Source: Gigantopelta aegis
Taxonomy: Eukaryota > Mollusca > Gastropoda > Neomphalida > Peltospiridae
Reading direction: 5' to 3'
Assembly (NCBI RefSeq): GCF_016097555.1
Contig: NC_054702.1
Location: 75,598,679 to 75,662,678, forward strand
Length of the DNA stretch: 64,000 bases
Part shown: positions 1 to 13,200 of the stretch, piece by piece
Layout of the letters: the number at the start of each line of letters is the position of its first letter
Numbering within the stretch: position 1 is the stretch's first letter
Notes under the pieces: generated by a model
What the model saw: the letters and a program-made list of their open reading frames with translations, nothing else
Told to the model about the DNA's origin: nothing
Database searches by the model: none
Position numbers and translations under genes: made by a program

Positions 1-78
1 TCACGGCACAGGCCGTGACGTCATCAAGGTCAAGGTCACCGAAAGTAGGTCATGGGGCTATACAGGCCTGGATACTAC

Positions 79-194
79 TCACACACACGCGCACACACAC
101 GCACGCACACGTTTCAAAATGACTGCACAAATGGCAAACACACACATACACGCACGCACGCACGTTTAGAAATGACTGCACAAATGGCAAACGC

Positions 195-233
<39 letters not shown>
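79..233. repeat. Compound (CA)n microsatellite with an internal duplication
   Basis: CA/CG-rich dinucleotide repeat broken by two copies of a short unit (AAATGACTGCACAAATGGCAA, about 117-138 and 170-190). The two copies show that the array grew by duplicating a segment containing unique sequence. The Cys/Val- and Thr/His-rich open frames across it are repeat artefacts. Confidence 0.9.
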
Positions 234-237
<4 letters not shown>

Positions 238-625
238 TCTGTTATATACGTGTCTAAGAGGCCTGCGGAATGAATGAATGTCTGGTGTGTCGATGAAATA
301 TAGTATACACCCGAACATTAAATAAGCACCACCTGAATTGTATTGAACCCAAAAGGCGCCTAGAAGTAGTTGTCCGTGCCGACGTTCATTGAACGTTTTT
401 ACATATTTACTGAGATGGCACGGGTAAATTACTCATGAATCAGTGCGATTCCAGTTGCATAACATAGATAGCCTAATTATCATGCAAATTTACGGGTTCT
501 GTTATAACAGTCTCACTTGCTGTTAATGTTAACATTATTGTTTCAATATCCTCTGTATACACAGAACATTAATTTCAATATGTTATAACCACGAAATGTT
601 CACAATTACTTGCGTATTATAAAAG

Positions 626-832
626 TTAAAGTTTGTTTTGTTTAATGACCCTACTAAAGCACATTGATTTATTAATAATCGGCTATTGAATATCAAACAT
701 TTGGTAATTTTCACATATATAGTAGAAGGCCGCTAAGGGATCTTTTATATGCACCATCCTACAGACGGGATAACACATAACATGGCCTTTGATTTACCAG
801 TCGTGGTGCACTGGCGAGAAATAGCTGCGAAT
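626..832 (-). mobile_element. SINE type B, 5'-truncated, degraded
   Basis: Reading the minus strand it runs from the SINE central domain to the tail. On the plus strand this appears as the tail (GTTTTGTTTAATGACC), the CACATTGATTTATTAATAATC block, then GGGATCTTTTATATGCACCATCC and the GGCCTTTGATTTACCAG block. The same order recurs at 4551, 30819, 40621 and 62833. The tRNA-like head is missing. Confidence 0.8.
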
Positions 833-1207
833 TGTAAATCACACAGTCGAATCTAAGTGGTGCGTAATTAATTTTCGGGTATATACACGTTCACTTTTTA
901 AATGCACTAATTTGTTGACTAACATAACTAACCTAGCAAAACAACTAAAACAATGTGTTGAGGTCTTTCCATTTGTTTATATAAATATGTATTTTATTAT
1001 TATGGTTAACTGGGGGTCAACATGATCTGGAACAAGGGATGTTATCGTGGGAGGGGCCTGTTGGACACGTGTGCTGGCTGCTAATGGGAAATGTTCTTTA
1101 TGATTAAACGTCTGGGCTACTCAATCTGTTATCACTATCACTCCACAATTATTACGTGCAAAGTTTTCTGGTGGGCTTGGCTAGTCACGTGACCTCACAG
1201 TATCTTT

Positions 1208-1253
1208 ACTTCTCTTCAGAAGTCTTGTCAACGTACGGCTGTGTATTCCCCAG
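1208..1253 (+). other. Candidate 5' UTR exon of the galectin gene
   Basis: A consensus donor GTAAGT follows CAG at 1254-1259. An acceptor TTTTCAG precedes 2362, and the galectin start codon lies 23 bases into that next exon. A non-coding first exon ending at 1253 is therefore plausible. The transcription start is not identifiable; the start coordinate given is only a guess. Confidence 0.35.
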
Positions 1254-1549
1254 GTAAGTGACACATTATAGTATTGTCATGTACATCTGCAGCTCACATG
1301 TTTGTTGAAGCTGTTTTGTGAATACAGTATTTTATAAAGTGTACATGTACTATAAGCTTACGCAGATCTAACTGCATACGATATATCGACCATCGACGTC
1401 AGTGTATGAGTGTAATAGTGAACATACTATGTCATACAGGGGCGGATCTAGCGAGTGTTCTTTGACCCGTAACACCGAATCGCAACTACCACAGTAAACG
1501 TCTTACAGTCCGTGTTTACTCAGTAAAAAAAAATAAAAAAAATTCACGT

Positions 1550-1588
1550 GATATATATATCTAGATCTAGATCTAGATCTATATATAT
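1550..1588. repeat. Self-complementary (CTAGAT)n/(AT)n tract
   Basis: Alternating AT flanks about three CTAGAT units. The unit contains the palindrome AGATCT, so the whole tract can fold on itself. Confidence 0.7.
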
Positions 1589-1851
1589 GAAAGTGCATAT
1601 AAAAGATCCCCATTTTAGCTGACCATCCTTACAATGACTTTTATAAGGAAGTAAAAGTACATGTAGTTCATCAAAATAAACCTCAACATAACATCCAGAG
1701 ATTTGTTAATCTGATGAACTCATGTAAAAGGTACCAATGGAACAATATTATTTAATGTACACATTTACAATTTATATACCAGTAGACTTTATTAACACTC
1801 TTGCTTTATTTAGATGTTAGGTTAATTTTAAGGGTGTGCTGCATGTGTTAT

Positions 1852-2292
1852 GGTCTCATTACACAGATGTCATCTGCCATTGAAATCCATGTTAAATTGA
1901 CCAACTTCAAATGAACATTGGCAGTAGAATGGGTTCTCGTTGGCACTAATTACACCATTGCGAACATACATTATATAAGCATTTATTTTCACTCCAAAAT
2001 TGAGAACATTTCCGTCTCCGTTTTTAGCTATATGACCACATCTGGCTGTAGTACCAGTCCAAACAGCTGTTTCAGGGAACCCATTCACAACCACCGGCTC
2101 TGCCGCTATACACCAATGTCCCAAATAGTCAATGCACAATATTACAAAATAACATGGGCAAAAGACCAATTGTTTTAATTCTTCCCAATTAATGGAAGTA
2201 TATATGTGAACCACAACATATGTCACAATTAGGAACTAATGTGGACCAATAAGAATGAACTCTCACCCGGGAGTGAACTGTGTAATGAGACC
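1852..2292. mobile_element. 441-bp inverted-repeat element with a long open frame, in galectin intron 1
   Basis: A perfect 15-bp terminal inverted repeat is visible: GGTCTCATTACACAG at 1852-1866 and its complement at 2278-2292. It is flanked on both sides by TAT (1849-1851, 2293-2295), which may be a 3-bp target duplication. On the minus strand 2226-1870 is an open frame of about 118 codons that starts at GTG, has an in-frame stop further upstream and has no early ATG. It is therefore not an obvious complete gene. The frame is cysteine-rich and not AT-biased. The element family is unknown to me; a MITE-like or fold-back element is the simplest reading. Confidence 0.6.
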
Positions 2293-2384
2293 TATAGTCA
2301 TTTAGGTAGGTTTATTAAAGCAAAATGTAAACTCAAAATTATAAAAGTTTTTTGTTTTCAGCTTCCAAACATTCCACCTGAGTC

Positions 2385-2463
2385 ATGGCATACCACTCCA
2401 ACAAAATTGTGAGTATTTGTATTCATACTAAACTTTGCAATCTGGTAATCTTAGGCATCAGAA

Positions 2464-2495
<32 letters not shown>

Positions 2496-3183
2496 GGAGG
2501 AGGAGGAGACACTGGCACTCCAACTTCAAAGATAATTCATTGCCCCTCAGTGAAACTGAAATGAATATATTGCTGCCACCACCAGCCCCAGTTGGTGTCC
2601 TGTATAGATGCCTGTGACAATTTCTATTGGATCTTAGTGTACATTACCACATGACTTGGGAATAAATCTGAGGCCATCCATTTATTTACAAAAGTAGTTC
2701 TGACATATGTGGTCCATTTATTTGTAAAAGTAGTCTTGACATATGTAAAGACAAATAAAAGTGGTTGTTTAATAAGGTTTGATTCATACTACAGTGAAAC
2801 CCCTCTAAATCAGACACCCTAGGTACCAAATAAAATGTCCAGTATTAGAGGTATCTGGTTTAGAGAGGTTAAATGCTGTCTCAATTTTTAAGAAAGGACT
2901 GAAAAATAGTTTGGGGTAATTCCGGTTTACAAAGGTTTCGGTTTTGAGAGGTTTAACTGTATATGCTTTTTATGCATAATGGAAATGACAAAAATGCCAA
3001 TTATGGATTGAAGTTGTTACACAGGTATCCTTTATTTATAAGTAATTTAACATTATGAAAAGATTTGTAACCAAACGGTACAGTTTACTGAATAGTCACT
3101 GAATGAGTTCTGTTCAAATATTGTGCAGCATTCAGTAAGACTACATAGTGTCATTGACTCAGTATACCATGCCTATAGGAACT

Positions 3184-3219
<36 letters not shown>

Positions 3220-6200
3220 CTGTGCTCACCCCTCCTTACTTGAGGACAGTAATGTAAATTCTTTTGTCCTACTGAAGATAAAGATAAAAATATGGATGTG
3301 CACCCCCCACTAAAGACTTCCTCCATTTGGAGATTGTATTCCCCCCCCCCCCCCCCCCCGAATAGTGTGTTCAGTTTCCGATCTTTGGTCACAGCAGTGT
3401 AATTGTTAATTGACATTTGAAAGCTTGTTAGTTTGGACTGCACCACCATAGAATGTAATTGTTTCATGATGTGTACATGCATAATGTGCATGTCTCATCG
3501 TAGTCACCAGGATGTCGGCTTTCACGTGACTCAAAGGTGATGATGCTCCCGGGCATAGCATAGTTGTAGCACTTTTTCTTTTGTTTTCAGTAAATAAATT
3601 AGACATGTCAAAAACATATACACATTTGTACGAAGAGATGGCGATCCTTTAAAATATGATTTGTAATTGTAAATTTGTAATTTTGAGTCATAGTCCTATT
3701 GGAAAGTGCATATAAAATGGATCCCATGCTGCTTTTTGATAACCTACGTGGCAGCAATAAGTTTTCTCTTAGTTTGAAGATAAGTTTGGATATAATCTTA
3801 AGGACACCAAAGTAAATTAATGAAATATAACTAGACTATATTGATTGATTAATCACTGGCTACTTTATTTGGTAATTATCACATAGTCTTCAGAGGAAAC
3901 CTGAACATTACATATTTTCTAATATGCTCTTTCCTACAGACGAGCAGCACATACCACAGTCTTTGATATACCAGTTATGAGGCAGTAACTGGAACTATAA
4001 GTACCCCAAACAGCCCTGTAGGTGCTATGGTTATATTGTATAACCATATAGCATCTCAAGGTTGTTGTTTAGGTGAAAAAGTCCAGTCAGAGAATGGGTC
4101 TATCAAGGGGATTTGATCCTTCAACCCATGCACCTCATGCGAGTGTGCTAAAGGCTGAACTCGATCCCGCTTCAGTACATGTAACCATAGTTTAAAATGT
4201 GCTGAGGTGTCCTTAAACAAATAGTCATTTTCAACATGCAGGTGGTTATACGAGTTAATGATAATTTAAATGTTTGCTTATTTTTTAAAACAGGAAGAAA
4301 CCAGACAGAAATGTCACATAGATTAATTTGTGTAGTGTGACTAACAGACTGGGTATCACACGTGGGGAAAATGAATGTCCTGTTATCGCAATCTAGGTCA
4401 GAAATGGACAAATGGCTTAACTAAATTTGTACAGTGTAAATAAATCACAAGATAAGTTATCTCCGGTGTAATAAAATGTGTGTAGGTGTAGCAGGTCGAT
4501 TGTAGGTAGGCACTTCATATTTAAATATATTCTGTGCTTGGCAACGTTTAAAGTTGAGGTTTGTTTTATTAAACAACACCACTAGAGCACATTGATTTAT
4601 TAATCATCAGCTATTGGATGTCAAACATTTAGTAATTTTGACAAATTGTTTTAGAGCCTGCTACATTTTTTCACTAGTAGCAAGGAATCTTTTATATACC
4701 ATCCCACAGACAGGATAGTGTACACCACGGCTTTGATATACCAGTCATGGTGCACCAACTAGAATGAGAAATACATGTAGCTCAATGGTTCCACAACTGG
4801 GATTGTTCTTAAACTGATCATGCATCAGGGATATGTCCCGCCCTTGTGTGCTTGGCAAAGTCATCACTGTAATTTAAAGTAAATTTGTATTTAAAAGAAT
4901 GCTACATGTACAAGCATGCTGAATGCTTCTCATTACTTGGCTGACTTTTGATTAAATGGTGTAGCATGTCATGCAAAAACATTACATACCTTCTGCTCCC
5001 ATAGAGAATGACATTACCGGAAAATGAGACCTCGTGTATTAATTTATTAATCATCGGCTATTGGTTGTCAAACTAATTCTGACATAAAGTCTTAGAAGAA
5101 ACCCACTACATGTAGCAAGGGATCTTTTAAAATGCACTTTTCCACAGACAGAACAGCACATACCATGGCCTTTGATATGCCAGTTATCGGGAACTAATTG
5201 GAATACGGTAAAAGAAATTGGTCGATAATGGCTCTACTGAGGGGATTGATCCTGTGGCGAGTGCTCTACCGACTGAACTAGATCCCATTGCTCAGTGATT
5301 TTTCTACTTTTGAATACTGCATATGCCCTTTTTATATGTTGCATCTGCTTTGTCAATACTAAATGCCTTCTTTCAACATTACACCTCTTCCCGAGACAAA
5401 TCCTGCACCAGGCCCTGAGACAGCACACGGAAAGAGGCAGTAAATGTAACTATGTAATAAATATGTTATCTAATAGGTAACTGTGTAATAAATATGTTAT
5501 TTAATATCTGCTATCAAAATACACAGGTGCTAGTAACATTTGATGAGACGTTCCTAGTTGTGGATTGCACACGACATATATGCTATCATGCGTTATATTA
5601 CCGGCTATAAATGTCATACATATGTGTGAGTTCACTGTTGTAAATGATTACAACTGTAGCTTTTAAAGATGCATTACATAATACATGTATTTGAAATAAG
5701 TAACTACAACTTAATCTATCCCACACATAACGTTTGCATAACTAATTTGAAAAATCTAAATTATAATTTGCTGTCACTAGGTAAATAATGATGGTAATTG
5801 TAATCTTGATAAATATGTCATAGATTACCAGGCCTGGTATATCAAAGATTGTTGTTTGTGTTATCCTGTTGGCAAAGTTCTACTAATGGACAAATGTAGC
5901 AGGGGTGTTTTTTTAATTTCATGTCACAATTACCAAATGTTTGACTTCCATTAACCTATGATTAATTAATTAATGTGCTCTAGTGCTGGTATTTTACAAC
6001 ACAAACTTTTTAACTTTCTATCACTTTAAAGCTACTGGTACATTCCAGCCCTTTGTAATATTATGAGTTGGCAGTAAGAGTACTTCAATGTACATTTTCC
6101 CACAGACAGGATGTCACATGCCATGGCCTTTAATATATCAGTTACTAGTATTACAACACAGGTTGAAATGGGGGAAAACTATGCCTACATTCAGCCAGCC

Positions 6201-9200
6201 GTTTTTCACTAAACATTTGCAAACTATTTTGATTGGTTCCTAAGTGGCCTTTTAATAATGCTTAGCATAAAAAAACGTCCAGCAAACATTAGTGACGAAC
6301 AGTGCACTGAACTTGTCCCCGATATGTCGGTCTTCTGAGATGAATCAATCCAGTGACAGATGACATATGAAAGTTTTTCTGGTTTATCCGGAATTCCAGA
6401 ATTTTGGTTGTCTGTACAATGCATCTATGTTTTGTACCTAGTCATATTTGTTTTCCATATTTTCTCTTCAATACTAACAATATGGTTGCAGCTGATGATT
6501 TGCATACATTGCATACCACAGGGACAATTTTAGTACCTAGCCACCAGTATTAAAATGTTCATATTCTTTTTTTTTCGCAACTCAATCTCATCTCTGATTG
6601 CTCCTTTAAGCTATCTATTTCACAAACACCTGAAAGTTGGTGATTAATCACTAAGGTGTCATTAAACACTCCTCTTTTTTTTTCTCTCTTTTTTTCTTAA
6701 CACGGGTAACAATGATAAATTCTGTCACTTCAGTAAAGCCAGTCAAGTGTGTGTAAACATTAACACAATGAGATGTGTACAAGGGCAGAATCTGATAATT
6801 GTGTTATATCCAGTTTAATAGATGTTTTTTTCCCAAACTACAAGTCATAGATCAGTGAAACCTTTATAGATACACCTACAGTATTTATGTTCATTGCCAT
6901 GCATTTTAAAATTATTATTATTACTTTTATTTAAACCCCTGCGCGTGCTGTAACCTCACCGTGGTGCAGGGGTGTAACATTTTCTTTGAGAATGGCCAAT
7001 ACAGCACAAACTTGAAGTTTTGAGTAAAATTCAGTATCCGTAAAATTCTGTGATATTTGTGTTTTGCACAGTTCTTTACACTGTTCTTTACACTGTTTTT
7101 GTTTAAACCTTGAATTTTTATATTGATGTTGATCATCACTTTATTTATTTGCATTACCATAGTTTGACACCCAATAGCCAATGTATTTTTCGTGCTGGGG
7201 TGTCGTTAAACATTCATTCATTCATTCATTCATTCATTCATTCATTTATTTAAACATTTTAATTATTAATTAAAATATTGCAACATTTAAGTTCAGTGCT
7301 AAATTGTCATGTTTAGGTACATTTTTCGTAAACTGTAAATCCTACATCAATGAAAATTTGTTCATAGTTGTCTCTGAATGTTCATTAAATGAATGTCTGT
7401 TAAATGAATTAAAAAAATTGTTTAGTATTTAATTTTTAATTAATTAATTTTATTTTATGTTTGGTAAGATGTATCTATGTATGAGTGCACCTATGAGTGA
7501 CCCTGTGTAAGTTTAATTCCACATAATTCTTGTTATATTAAAAGATGAGTCTTATCTCAACTTAATTACAGTTAGCAGATAACACATTTTTCATACCCAG
7601 TTTGTAGTAATAAACTTTGCATATTCCTATCAAACTCGGGCACGTGTGCAGGGTGAGGGTTTTGGGGGTCAAACCCCTCCCCCTCCCCCCCCCCTGCTTA
7701 AGCAAATTTTCTTTTTTGAATACATTGTCCAGGAGAGAGGATGTCTCGACCCCACTATAAACTTTGTCTGTCAGTCTATAGTCTAGACAGTTGATGTTCA
7801 TTTTCCTGTTTCACATTAAACTACTCTGGTGACTCAAACTGTATACATGTATGAGTGAGCTTTACCCTGCGTAAACAGTGGTGGCTGGCGAAGATAGTAC
7901 GCCCCATTGTTAACAAACTTTGAATGTTACATTGTGTGTCCCAACACTTGTACATATGTCCTGACCTTGTGTGAAAAGTTCGTTTTTGTTTGACCAGAGC
8001 ACATTGGTTAATTATTCATTAGCTATTGGATTTGGTAATTTTGATGTAAACTTTAGAGGAAACCCACCACATTTTCCCAAGGGATATTCTATATTGTTAG
8101 TGAACTTTTCCACAGAGGACAGCACATACCATGTTCTTTGGTATACCAGTTATGGTGCGCTGGTTGAGACAAGATGTGAATGTGTACATATAGTGCTAGA
8201 GCTTATATTTAAACATTTCAATATATACAGATCAATATAATCAACTTTAGTTGTCACAATTAACACTGACTAACATTTTCCTATCCTTTTTTTTTCTGGT
8301 AATGAAAATGTACTTAAATAAAAGTAATTTAATTTTTTCACAATAATTGAAAACTTACTTGGGTTTATTTACTGGAATTACAATCCATTTGTCCTAATAA
8401 AGATCTGTGTAAAACATGTAATTGGCATACAGGTATTTTGTTGCTTATTAGAGGAAATGTTTACTGATATGGATCAGTCCCATAGGAACAGTATTTGAAG
8501 TGGAGGGCACAGACAAAACATTTTCCTAGCATTCCAAATAACAAAATAACAAATGTTTGGATAACAATTTCTAAATGTTTAAAACAAAATTGTTTTGCAT
8601 ATACATAGGACAGAAACAAGTAAATTCTGTGATCTTCAGTTGCCTCTATGGCAAAACAATGTTTTATTGACAAATTATTCTTTGTGTATAATCACTTTTT
8701 TGTGTGTGTGTCTAAGCAAAATACCAAGCACTGTCTAGTCCACGTAGCACTTGATATTTGACATACCTTGAGGTACTGGAAACATTTCATTCATGCCAGT
8801 GACCACACCTTAGATAAGAATGACAGGGTAAACATTGTAGTATCACCTGCTGTAGCCATACTAACAGTTACTATGGGAAACACAGGCTGGCATGCCTATA
8901 ATGCTGGCTGCACAATGAACATACTTTTGATTAACTTCGGTCTCCAAGAACAAAGCTAAAAGACCAATACATGCAGGGCTATATGAGGCTCTGGTGAATG
9001 AGGGCCTTGGTTCCTGTGGTAAACAGAGATTATTATACAAGCTTGTGTGTTGGACTGATTTTACGAACCGAATGTCAGGATAATACATGAATCCTGACAA
9101 CAAGTTTTGTAAAATCAGTACGATACACACACAAGTGTAATAATTTCTTTATTATCCACATTATCCAAAATATAATTTTTATTAATAACAAGATTGAACC

Positions 9201-10074
9201 ATGTCAAAGCATTTCAAACGTAACTAGAAAGAGGTGATAAAACAACGTCATTTTTTTTTAAATGACGTCATTTTGGTAAGGTTTACAGAGATCTAAGATT
9301 GGGGAAGCCACATTATGTTATGACATTGCTTCAAAAATTAAGTAATTCATTATGCACATGAAATCGTTATGACATGTGTGTCATACTGGTTATATTTCCC
9401 TGAATATCTTAAAATATGTGGATAATAAACATTTCTATTCACCTGATATGATCCATATCACAAAACACAAATTAATTCCCGTTGTTACTGTCATATTTAG
9501 CTTTTGTTACATCCATGTATTGGTGATAAATAATTATATTGGTGATAAATAATTACAAATTAATTGATCCCACAAATAATCTAAAATGCATAATTAACAA
9601 GTACTGTTAATTAAATTATCTGGATGTATTTTCTTTTGTGGGTAATTGAATAAATATTGTTGGTTATTATGCAACTTTGAGACTGCCACATTAATGTTTT
9701 TTTGTTTTAATATTTGAGATCATACTAGGGTTAGAGTTGATCAAATGGAGCTTGGGAAGCTACAAATAGTTAAGGACTCTGTATGTAATGGTTAATAGTG
9801 ACTAAGTCTTTTATAAAATTAAACTGTAATTTTGGGGGTAAATAAGAATACCAGTAAAATTTTTGAATGCATGGAGTCTGACCATCATCATGTATTCATT
9901 CAGGGATACGAAGATCCTCATCTGGAATATAACCTTATTAATAATATTAAATCAGAGAAAGTTAACAATTGATTTCATCACCTGCCTATCACTGGCGTAG
10001 GAACTGGGGGGGGTGGACATGTGCCCCCCACTTTGTAGCAGCAACGATGGCTTTTATATATTTATACATGTATT

Positions 10075-10154
<80 letters not shown>

Positions 10155-10155
10155 T

Positions 10156-10242
<87 letters not shown>

Positions 10243-13200
10243 CCCTACGTTTTGGCACCTTCCTACGCCTGTGCTGATATTTATTTCAAGCTAATACCTT
10301 GGCATTATGAGTTGATATTTATTGTTCTAGCATGCCCCAGAACTGATCTACCTGCCTGGTGGGCTGAAGGTCGGCACTCAAATTATAGTCCGAGGAAAAG
10401 TTCCTTATGGATCATCAGGGTAAGTAATGTGGTTCTATTGTAACTGTACATTTGCCTTAGATATCATTATGAAATTATCTTTCTTTTGCTAGACTTTTAT
10501 TTATTGTGATGAAATGTTTAGTCTGCCCAAAGTAAAAAAAAAGAAGAATAATTTCTGGGGGAGCATGACCCCAATGGCCCTTTTAGATACTTTGCTCGCC
10601 AAGTCTAGACCATCCCCTGCATAATTTCCTGCACACATGCATGTAAAGTCCTAAGATTTTCACAATAACCATGATATACAAAGCATTTCTTGAGGATAAA
10701 TTAACATTCACAGTGTATTCAGTTTTCGAGGAACATTAGGGTAACAGATGTAGTTGAGAATATACTATAGGTTTTGATAAAATAAGTCAAATGTTTTCTC
10801 ACAAGCACATAATATTTTTTATAAAGAGTATAGTTACATGAGGAACATAACAAAATAAGAAACATTGTACTTTACTATAATGCTAATAATCTTTTCACCA
10901 TGTGTTTGTTGTTTGTTTCGGGGTTTTTGTTGCTTTTTTAAAGAATGGCTAAGTTTTGAATGTTCCAGGTTTTATTTATAAATATAACTCTTCTATACAA
11001 ATACATAAATTATATAATACAATACACACAAAAGTCATATTATAATACAACATATATTCAGTTTATATAGTAATTTTGTAAAATAATTTCTGATTGCAGA
11101 TTCTCTCTTAACCTCAAGTATGGTGATGATTCTGAGAGTGATATAGCCTTCCACTTTAACCCTCGCACCACGCAGAACGAGGTGATCCGGAACTCGTTTG
11201 CCGGTGACTGGCAGGATGAGGAGAAACACCAGCCTGACTTCCCATTCTGGGAGGGCCGCACTTTCCAGCTGAGGATCTACGTCACCCCAGATGAATACAA
11301 GGTGATGGTCAACGGTCAGGATTTCATAGACTACAATCACCGGATGCCATTTGAGCAAGTCCGATTCTTAGAGCTAAATGAGGAGGCGGAGTACCATGAT
11401 GTGACCATTCAAAACAGCATGGTAAGAAAACCCCACTTTTGTACACATTTTTGTTAACACATACCTGTTAATACATATATGTGCATTAACATCTTAAAGA
11501 CATCTGACTGGCTGCTCTTAGGTGATGTCCAAGTCACCAATACCATACCATCCAATGAAAAAAAAGCACGGCTGAATCGATAATTCAGTGGTGTACAAGT
11601 TAACCTAAAATAGACTTGTCTGTGATGTACAAGTTAAGCTAGTAAATATGTTTTAGTTGGAAAAGGTGTTCAGATTTAGTGGGGTTTTTTTAGGATATGT
11701 CAAATAGAATACTACATTACGTTAGATATTATTTATCTTGCAACTCATTGTTTAAAAATATCCCAACTTGCTTTTGCTTCCTAGATACATTTTAAAACAC
11801 CTAATAATATAAATGGTATCTAACAGACACTCATGTAGTATTCTCTATATACTTCAAGACCCATTGGCATCATTGGTGTAGTGGATAAGCCATTAATCGG
11901 GCTCGTGTCTATAAAACTTTGAGAGTCTAGATAATTTGTATGACATTGCCATGGTGTTAAAGTCCCAGTCTCTATTAGTCATGAGTCTTGTCTATACACG
12001 TTTTATAAGGACAGATCTGAATAGATATTGGATTCAGTTGCCCATACTGGCTTATACCTAAAGCAATTTCTAAAGGCTTCTGTCTCCCTGACCATTAACC
12101 CACAGTATTTGACAGGCAGCCCAGATAGTAAATGTATATACCCAGGACAGTGTGCTTGAGCATTAAATGCATGAAAATAAAGTTCAAATGAAAATTTATA
12201 CCATTACAAATACACATTTATTTGTAACTTCAGTATATCTCTCCTTATGAAAAAAGATGGTACTGTTAGAATATATGGGGTTAACTTTAAATTCGTAGTT
12301 TAAGTTCAAGGGGGTAAATTAAGCCATATAAAATAGTTTCTACTTGGGAGGGGAGATACTGATCTGGCTTTGTGTAATTAACAAACCTAAGTGTCTGTCT
12401 CATTACTGAGATGAGAGAGTGTTTGTTTAATTGTTGGCACCAGGGAGGCAGGGCTGACCTGGTCAGAACACCTTAATTTGCATACTGTTTTCTTTGCTTG
12501 TTTTATATATTGCTGTAGTTAGAAATAAAATCAGTTTTCAGTTGGTCTCTTTGGTTGTCTGATGATGGCAGATGGGTAGTAATCTTAAAACTTAACAGGT
12601 ACCATAATGATATGTTTTTGTGTTCCAGGGTACACCATATTATGGGGAATTCAGAAGTGGTCTCCAAGTGGGAAATGCTATTCGTGTTAGAGGGGCAACA
12701 AATATGGATGCCAATAAGTAAGAAAACCTTTTCTGGTAAATGAATGAAACTCTTGAGATTTGGAAGAACCCTTCATCTATTTAGGGGTTTTTCAATGGGT
12801 AAATTATAAAAATATAACTGATAGATCCTGATAGATAGTGATAGATTGTTCATTATTTTACTTTTTGGGGCATTTCTACATTCACTTCTGGTGGAATCGG
12901 GTGCTACTAAACACAGGTCTCAGCCCACTGTTATGTACGGACTAATCATTGGTCAATATATTACAAGTGTGTTTATTTTCAATATTTAAGATTTTTATTT
13001 AGTAAAACTAAACCTAGAAGTTGTTAAATATGACTTACATTTCTTCATCTTATTTTAAGTTTTGGTATACATGTTTATTTTCAACATTTAACATTTTTAT
13101 TTAATATACATGTAACTAAGACTAGAATTTAGTAAATATAATTTCTCTGTCATATTTTTAGTTTGAATCTTTATTTTCAATATTTAATTTTGTATAATTA

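Larger units (their letters stand above)
2385..11421 (+). other. Galectin CRD1 (residues 1-145)
   Basis: Encoded by three exons: the start exon (8 codons), the 89-nt exon and one 322-nt exon that in the other domains is split in two. The sugar-binding set is H56, N58, R60 (HFNPR), N69, W75, E78. The position usually Arg (W-x-x-E-x-R) is Lys80. All else is standard, so binding is likely but perhaps altered. Confidence 0.9.

Noticed and set aside
50-273. Val/Cys- and Thr/His-rich open frames across the first CA repeat, and similar ones at 9969-10443, 44205-44628 and 45599-45847
   Set aside because: They exist only because CA/GT dinucleotide repeats lack stop codons in several frames.
1870-2226. 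Minus-strand 118-codon frame as an independent gene
   Set aside because: It opens at GTG, not ATG, has an in-frame stop upstream, and lies wholly inside an inverted-repeat element.
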